From NCBI GenBank assembly GCA_963754135.1, contig CAVWEY010000003.1:1-64000 (forward strand): DNA of 64,000 bases. The letters run 5' to 3'. This document shows positions 59,518 through 64,000 of the stretch, in pieces. Under the pieces are notes generated by a model. That model worked only from the letters and a program-made list of their open reading frames with translations, was not told where the DNA came from and made no database searches. The stretch is from JAJFUI01 sp963754135. GTDB lineage: Bacteria > Planctomycetota > Planctomycetia > Pirellulales > Thermoguttaceae. The position numbers and the translations under genes were made by a program. Each line of letters starts with the position of its first letter. Position 1 is the first letter of the stretch.

Positions 59518-59916
59518 TCATTGGGCCGTCGTGGTTCCCTTGCCGCGGCGATAATAGGCCCGCCAGAGGACCGCAGCCGCCAGGGCGCCCACGCAATAAC
59601 TCAGCACGTCGTACGGATCGGCCACGGCGGGGATCGACCACTCGCGCCGGGCGGGTATCAGGACCTCGAACAGGAACGACCAGATCAGGAGCGGGATGAC
59701 GATCTCGAAGCCCTCGGGCGGACCGTCGTGCCGCCTCAGCCCGAGCCGCCGATGCGCCCAGAGCATGATCGGCACCCAGAAGGGGATGCAGATCAGATCG
59801 TTCAGATGGGCGCGGAGAAACGGCGTACTGAAGCCGTAACTCCTCAGGCAGCGGTGGAGGAAATAAGCGCTGAAACAGGCCAGAAACAACGGGTCCTTGA
59901 GATACCGGAACCGCAT
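59518..59916 (-). CDS. Conserved membrane protein, unknown
   Basis: 132 residues with four hydrophobic stretches (FLACFSAYFLHRCL, LICIPFWVPIMLWAH, IVIPLLIWSFLFEVLI, VLSYCVGALAAAVLW). The motif NDLICIPFWVPIMLWAHRRLGLR followed by DGPP recurs in a bacterial membrane family sometimes named after citrate transport, but no function is established. ATG 59916 lies 4 bases after the stop of the upstream gene, so the two are coupled. It ends before selD on the same strand. Confidence 0.6.
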   Translation of the reverse strand: MRFRYLKDPLFLACFSAYFLHRCLRSYGFSTPFLRAHLNDLICIPFWVPIMLWAHRRLGLRRHDGPPEGFEIVIPLLIWSFLFEVLIPARREWSIPAVADPYDVLSYCVGALAAAVLWRAYYRRGKGTTTAQ

Positions 59917-59919
59917 GGC

Positions 59920-60565
59920 TCAATGTCCCGATTGCTGCATGACGAGAGAGAAGCCCGCGAGGAACACCGCGACCACAACTGCCGAGATGATCATCAGAGT
60001 AGCGTTTACCAACAGTCTGACCCTCAACGCGCCTTCTCCATCCTGGCGTTTTCCGCGCACGTACCAGATCGAGGCGGCGACGCAGGCTTGCCAGGAGGGC
60101 CACGACAAAGAGGGTGCCGCTTCCTCTGGCATCGACGATGAACTGAACGAATGTTGGGGCTGGCAAAGACAGGCTCTTTCCGTCGAACTGAATCTCACCG
60201 TCAAGTCCCACGCCGCCCGGCTTGCCGGTCCTGCCAAGACTGGACAACCGGTATCCCGCGTTCGTCTTCTCGTACCGGTAGGGGTTGCCCCAGGGGTCGG
60301 TGAACATGCGGGCAAAAGACTCTGGGGAATTACTTTCTCCTGGAAACGTCTTCTTGATTCTTTCGAGTGACTCAGGATAACGGCCGTTCTTCGCTGCATA
60401 TTCCGAAAGTCTATCGCCGAGGTAATGCGTGTCGGAAAACAGGTGAATGGAATTCTCATAACCCAACGTCATCATGGGGTTGTCGCGCATGGCGACCCAG
60501 GCGCTGAGGTACGTCAGAACGAAGATCAGCAACGCCGTCAAAAGAGCCACAACCGGCCGTCGCAT
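59920..60565 (-). CDS. Membrane protein with pseudopilin-G-like domain (frameshifted)
   Basis: ATG 60565 (MRRPVVALLTALLIFVLTYL), a hydrophobic N-terminal helix. A domain like the C-terminus of type II secretion pseudopilin G follows: DRLSEYAAKNGRYPESLERI, FTDPWGNPYRYEKTNAGYRL, SSLGRTGKPGG. There is no prepilin cleavage site. Another hydrophobic stretch (GTLFVVALLASL) is followed by a frame break at 60078-60088 to VAASIWYVRGKRQDG and a last helix (TLMIISAVVVAVFLAGFSLV). About 215 residues. Role unknown; co-directional with the membrane protein at 59518. Confidence 0.6.
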
Positions 60566-60603
60566 GGCTACACCTCCATTCGATTGGCGAAAAACGATCC
60601 GCG

Positions 60604-61353
60604 CTACAGCAGACTCTCCAGCAGCAACCGCATCTTGCGCATTTCGGTGAGCTGATCCACGTCGGGCATGGGGAGGATGTCGACGCACAGCGCCCGGTCG
60701 TAGCGGACCTTGTTCAACTGGTTGATCAGCCGGCCGTATTCCACGTCGCCTTGGCCGACGCGGACCTGCAACTGGTCCTTGGTGGTGTCGCGGAGGCGGA
60801 CGTGGTAGACGTGCTTGACCACTTGCTCGTAGTTTACCCCGCCGCGGGGACCGTAGACGTAATGGCTCGGATCCAGCGTGATGCCCAGCCCTTTGACGCT
60901 GTCGCAGAGCACCACCGCGGTGTCGGGATTCTCGGTCATCCGCCCGACCTCGGTGAGCAGTCCCACGCGGACGCCCTCCCGCGAGGCCAAGGCAACCATC
61001 GTCCGCAACCGCTCGACCTCGGCGTTGAACGGGGTGCCCAATTCACCCGACCGGACCGTGACCGTCACTACCTTGATGGCCTTTGCCAAGCGGCAACAGG
61101 CGGCAAACTGGTGGTAGTAGTCGGGCTCGGGGGCTTCGATATCGACGCTCAGGGCCACGGGCGTCAGGCGGTGGGTCTGGCGGCAGAGCGTCATGGCCCG
61201 CTCCGTGTCGGCCAACACGGCCGAGGGCTTCAAATGCCCGTCACGCTCGTGAATCATGATCTCCACGGCGGTATATTCCAGTTCCACCAACTGCAAGAGA
61301 GCGGCATCCAACGGCAGGTGGGCAAAGCAACGGCTAGAAGCGGCGACAAACAC
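60604..61353 (-). CDS. Sugar phosphate isomerase/epimerase-like TIM barrel
   Basis: Xylose-isomerase-like AP-endonuclease-2 fold without signal peptide. 249 residues from ATG 61353. Metal-ligand candidates: Glu in YTAVEIMIH, Glu in VGLLTEVGRM, Asp/His in GITLDPSHYVYGP and His in VYHVRLRDT, Glu/Asp in the terminal RALCVDILPMP. No neighbouring sugar gene shows the substrate. It runs opposite to argC with about 160 bases between starts. Confidence 0.75.
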   Translation of the reverse strand: MFVAASSRCFAHLPLDAALLQLVELEYTAVEIMIHERDGHLKPSAVLADTERAMTLCRQTHRLTPVALSVDIEAPEPDYYHQFAACCRLAKAIKVVTVTVRSGELGTPFNAEVERLRTMVALASREGVRVGLLTEVGRMTENPDTAVVLCDSVKGLGITLDPSHYVYGPRGGVNYEQVVKHVYHVRLRDTTKDQLQVRVGQGDVEYGRLINQLNKVRYDRALCVDILPMPDVDQLTEMRKMRLLLESLL

Positions 61354-61511
61354 TTGGGCGACTCCTTTCTGGCTTGGATCAGCAACGGCCCCCTAGCTTA
61401 CTTCTCGACCCCCGTTCTGGCAACACCCCCTTGGCGGCCGAGGCGGGTGTGCTTATACTTTGTCGTTTGCCCGGAATCGCCTCGCCTCGAACGGCAGTAC
61501 AGGCCCCAGCC

Positions 61512-62518
61512 ATGACACGCATTGCCATCCTCGGCGCCACCGGCTATACCGCCCTGGAACTGATCAAGATTCTGCTCCGCCACCCGGAGGCGGAGATCGT
61601 GGCCGTCACCAGCCGGCAGGAGGGGCAGCCGCACGTGGCCATGATCCATCCTTCGCTTACCGGCCGGCTCGACCTCCGGCTGGAGGACCTCAGCCCGGCC
61701 GAGGTGGCCGCCCGGGCCGAGTGCGTCTTCAGTTGCCTCCCGCACGGCGCCAGCGCCGCGGTCATTCCAGCCCTGCTGGACGCCGGCCGGCGGGTCGTCG
61801 ATTTCAGCGCCGACTACCGGCTCAACGACGCGGAGGTCTACGCCCAGTGGTACGGACAGAAGCACGCCGATCCCGGCCGGCTCGGGAAAGTCGTCTACGG
61901 GCTGCCGGAGTTGTTCCGCGAGCAGATTCCGCCGGCCCAGTTGGTGGCCAATCCGGGCTGCTATCCCACTTCGGCCATTCTGGCGCTGGCCCCGCTGTTG
62001 AAGGCGGGCATGATCGACCCGCGGACGATCATCATCGACTCCAAGAGCGGCGTCTCCGGCGCCGGCCGCAGCCTGAAACTCACCACCCACTACCCCGAGT
62101 GCAACGAGAGCATTTCCGCGTACAACGTCGGCCGGCACCGCCACCAGCCCGAGATCGAGCAGGTCCTCGGCGCGGCTGCCGGCACGGCGGTCGAGGTGGT
62201 CTTTGCGCCCATCTGGTGCCGATGGACCGCGGCATCCTCACCACGACCTACGCCCAGCCAACCCGCGAGTTGAGCGAGGAGGCCGTGTTGCAGACGATCC
62301 GCGATTTCTACGCTGACGAGCCGTTTGTCCGCGTAGTCGATCATCTGCCGGGCACGAAGGACTCGCTGGGGACGAATTTCTGCGACATTACCGCGCGGGT
62401 GGTCCGCGGGCGGGTGCTCTGCTTCAGTTGCCTGGACAACCTCGTCAAGGGTGCCGCCGGGGCCGCCGTGCAGAACTTCAACCTCATGTACGGCTACGGC
62501 GAGGCCACCGCACTATAA
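61512..62518 (+). CDS. argC: N-acetyl-gamma-glutamyl-phosphate reductase (frameshifted)
   Basis: NADPH-dependent third step of arginine synthesis. ATG 61512 (MTRIAILGATGYTALELIK, the nucleotide-binding loop). Catalytic Cys in LVANPGCYPTSAIL; substrate-binding DSKSGVSGAGRSLK and HRHQPEIEQVL. The frame breaks at 62208-62211 (GCGCCCATCTGG lacks one C), splitting VFAPH from LVPMDRGILTTTY. The end, LVKGAAGAAVQNFNLMYG, is fully canonical. Joined length is about 335 residues. 19 bases before argJ, forming an arg operon. Confidence 0.95.
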
Positions 62519-62537
62519 CCCCGATTGCAGATTAAAA

Positions 62538-63730
62538 ATGGCCATTTCCGTTCCCAAGGGCTACTTGCTGGCCGGCGTCCACTGCCGGATCAAGCGGGAT
62601 CCGCAAAAGCTGGATTTTTCGTTGGTGATGTCGGAGACTCCGGCCAGTGCGGCGGGCGTGTATACCCAGAACCTGGTGTTTGCCGCCCCGGTGGCCTTGG
62701 ACCGCAGCCGCACGCCCAGCGGCCGCATCCGCGCCGTGGCGATCTGCTCGGGCGTGGCCAACGCCTGCACGGGCGAGCGCGGGCTGCGCGACGCCGAAGA
62801 GATGGCCCGGCTGGCCGCCGCCGCCTGCGGAGCGGAACCGGATCAGGCCCTCGTGCTCTCCACCGGCGTGATCGGGGCGTTCCTGCCCATGGACAAGGTG
62901 GCCCAGGGCATCGCCGCCGCCGCCGTGAAGCTGGGCCGCAGCGAGGCGTCGCTGATGGCCGCCGCCTGCGGCATGTTGACCACCGACACGGTCCACAAGC
63001 TGGCCGGCCGGAGCGTGACCATCGCCGGCCGCCAGGTGCAGATCACCGGCATGGCAAAGGGGGCGGCCATGATGGGGCCGAACATGGCCACGATGCTCGG
63101 CCTGATCCTGACCGATGTGGCCTTGACCCCCGCGGCCGCCCAGGCCGCCCTGATGCCGCCACCCAGGAGAGTTTCAACTGCATGAGCGTCGACGGCCACG
63201 TGAGCACGAACGATACGGTGCTGCTGCTGGCCAACGGGGCGGCCGGCGGCGAGCCGCTGACGGGCGAGGACCTGGCGGCGTTCCAGGCCGCCCTCGACGA
63301 GGTCTGCGTCGATCTGGCGAAGGCCATCGCCGGCGACGGCGAAGGGGCCACCCACCTGATCACCATCGAGATCGGTGGCTGCACGAGCCGGGAGTCCGCG
63401 CAGCAGATCGCCCGCACGGTGGCCAACAGCCCGCTGGTCAAAACGGCCCTGCACGGCGCCGACCCGAATTGGGGCCGGATCGTCTCGGCGGCGGGCTATG
63501 CCGGAGTGCCGTTCAATCCGGCCGGCGTCACGCTCCGGCTCAACGGCTTTCTGCTCTACCAAAACGGCACCCCGGTCGAGTTCGACGGCCCGGCGGTCTC
63601 GACCTCAATCCGCGACCACCGCAACACGCTCATACAGCTCGATTTCAGCGAGGGCTCGGCCCGCTGCCGCTTCTGGACCGCCGACCTGACGGCGGAATAC
63701 GTGCGCCTGAACGCGGATTATCACACGTGA
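62538..63730 (+). CDS. argJ: Glutamate N-acetyltransferase / amino-acid acetyltransferase (frameshifted)
   Basis: Transfers the acetyl group from acetylornithine to glutamate (cyclic arginine pathway). ATG 62538. Motifs: ICSGVANACTG, VLSTGVIGAFLPMDK, TDTVHK, the self-cleavage region KGAAMMGPNMATMLGLILTD, whose Thr becomes the nucleophile, then SFNCMSVDGHVSTNDTV and LHGADPNWGRIVSAAGYAG. The frame breaks at 63155-63160 (one base missing), joining ALMP to ATQESFNC. About 397 residues once joined. It follows argC after 19 bases. Confidence 0.95.
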
Positions 63731-63769
63731 CTCCTACGTGGCCGGAACACGGCGTGTGCCGGCTACATT

Positions 63770-64000
63770 CTACAGCCCGAACAGCAGGGCCATCAGGTCG
63801 CGGGTGCCCCAGGGGGTCGGGCTGGCGAGGACTTCCCCGGCCGCGAAGCCGGCCGCCATGCCTTGCTGAAGGGCCAACGCACGGAAGCCGTCGAGATAGT
63901 GCGCCTTCGTCGGCGGGAACTGCGTCTGGTAGCAGGCGATCGCCGAGAGCTTCTTTTCCAGCGTGTCGCCGATGTCGATGACCATCGTGCCGCGGTCGGC
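63770..64000 (-). CDS. Probable PIG-L/LmbE-family deacetylase, C-terminal part
   Basis: Only the last 77 or so codons are in the window; the frame continues past the right edge. MVIDIGDTLEKKLSAIACYQTQFPP and the ending GMAAGFAAGEVLASPTPWGTRDLMALLFGL resemble the C-terminus of PIG-L-type zinc deacetylases, whose VDIT..LE.KL.A...Y..Q pattern precedes the terminal helix. The zinc-binding N-terminus is not visible, so the family call is tentative. It converges on argJ. Confidence 0.5.
   Translation of the reverse strand, partial: ADRGTMVIDIGDTLEKKLSAIACYQTQFPPTKAHYLDGFRALALQQGMAAGFAAGEVLASPTPWGTRDLMALLFGL

Noticed and set aside
57922..60141. Long plus-strand open frame opposite selD
   Set aside because: Shadow of selD, which carries all catalytic motifs on the other strand.

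Overview
The window is a GC-rich bacterial chromosome segment that most likely comes from a planctomycete (Planctomycetota, probably a Pirellulales-type lineage; finer placement is not possible from sequence alone). The reasons are an ECF sigma factor paired with a Ser/Thr kinase, a 3-keto-disaccharide hydrolase (DUF1080) protein, TAT-exported DegT-type aminotransferase, exported sugar-isomerase-like TIM barrels, a VIT/VWA giant protein, SUMF1-type protein, and dispersed palindromic repeats. About two dozen genes, including housekeeping argC and argJ, are split by 1- or 2-base indels, mostly a missing G or C in a short run. I treat these as single genes and suspect sequencing error.

Layout. 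0.3-0.4 kb: an intact tRNA-Ser(GGA). 0.9-5.1 kb: a collapsed ceramidase-like gene, an exported aminotransferase and a beta-propeller/TIM-barrel fusion. 5.2-6.7 kb: a dead IS4-like transposase next to an orphan PIN protein. 6.8-17 kb: Wzz-like chain-length protein, peptide deformylase, DUF1080 protein, B12-binding radical SAM enzyme, GNAT, an HD-GYP regulator with a partner response-regulator histidine kinase, and purD. 17.5-18.9 kb: an IS256-family element with recognisable inverted ends and a deleted transposase.

19.3-33.5 kb: one long co-directional Tad/Flp type IVc pilus locus (pilin, prepilin peptidase, TadE, CpaB, TadG, TadZ, TadA, TadB, TadC, a DUF192 protein, secretin, lipoprotein, TadD) with a good sigma-70 promoter in front. 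33.5-36.4 kb: a gene-poor stretch with mobile-element traces: an HTH protein, a small basic protein, a tRNA-Ser 3' fragment and an integrase remnant.

36.4-48.2 kb (minus strand): a roughly 2,090-residue VIT/VWA/STN-like protein, an S9 peptidase, a Ser/Thr kinase with TPRs and its ECF sigma factor. 48.4-57.5 kb (plus strand): a SUMF1-like protein, then a striking envelope locus in which three tandem Lpg1974-type outer-membrane barrels are flanked by two unusual exported S51 (cyanophycinase-like) proteins, one fused to SLH domains and one a tandem of a catalytically dead and an apparently live S51 domain. 57.4-61.4 kb (minus): a type III restriction Res remnant, SelD fused to an AhpD-like domain, two membrane proteins and a sugar isomerase-like barrel. 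61.5-63.7 kb (plus): argC-argJ. The window ends inside a probable PIG-L deacetylase gene.

A second theme is a set of short twin-palindrome elements (each two inverted palindromic units around a short spacer) of at least six unrelated sequences, lying between genes and in two cases inside open reading frames.
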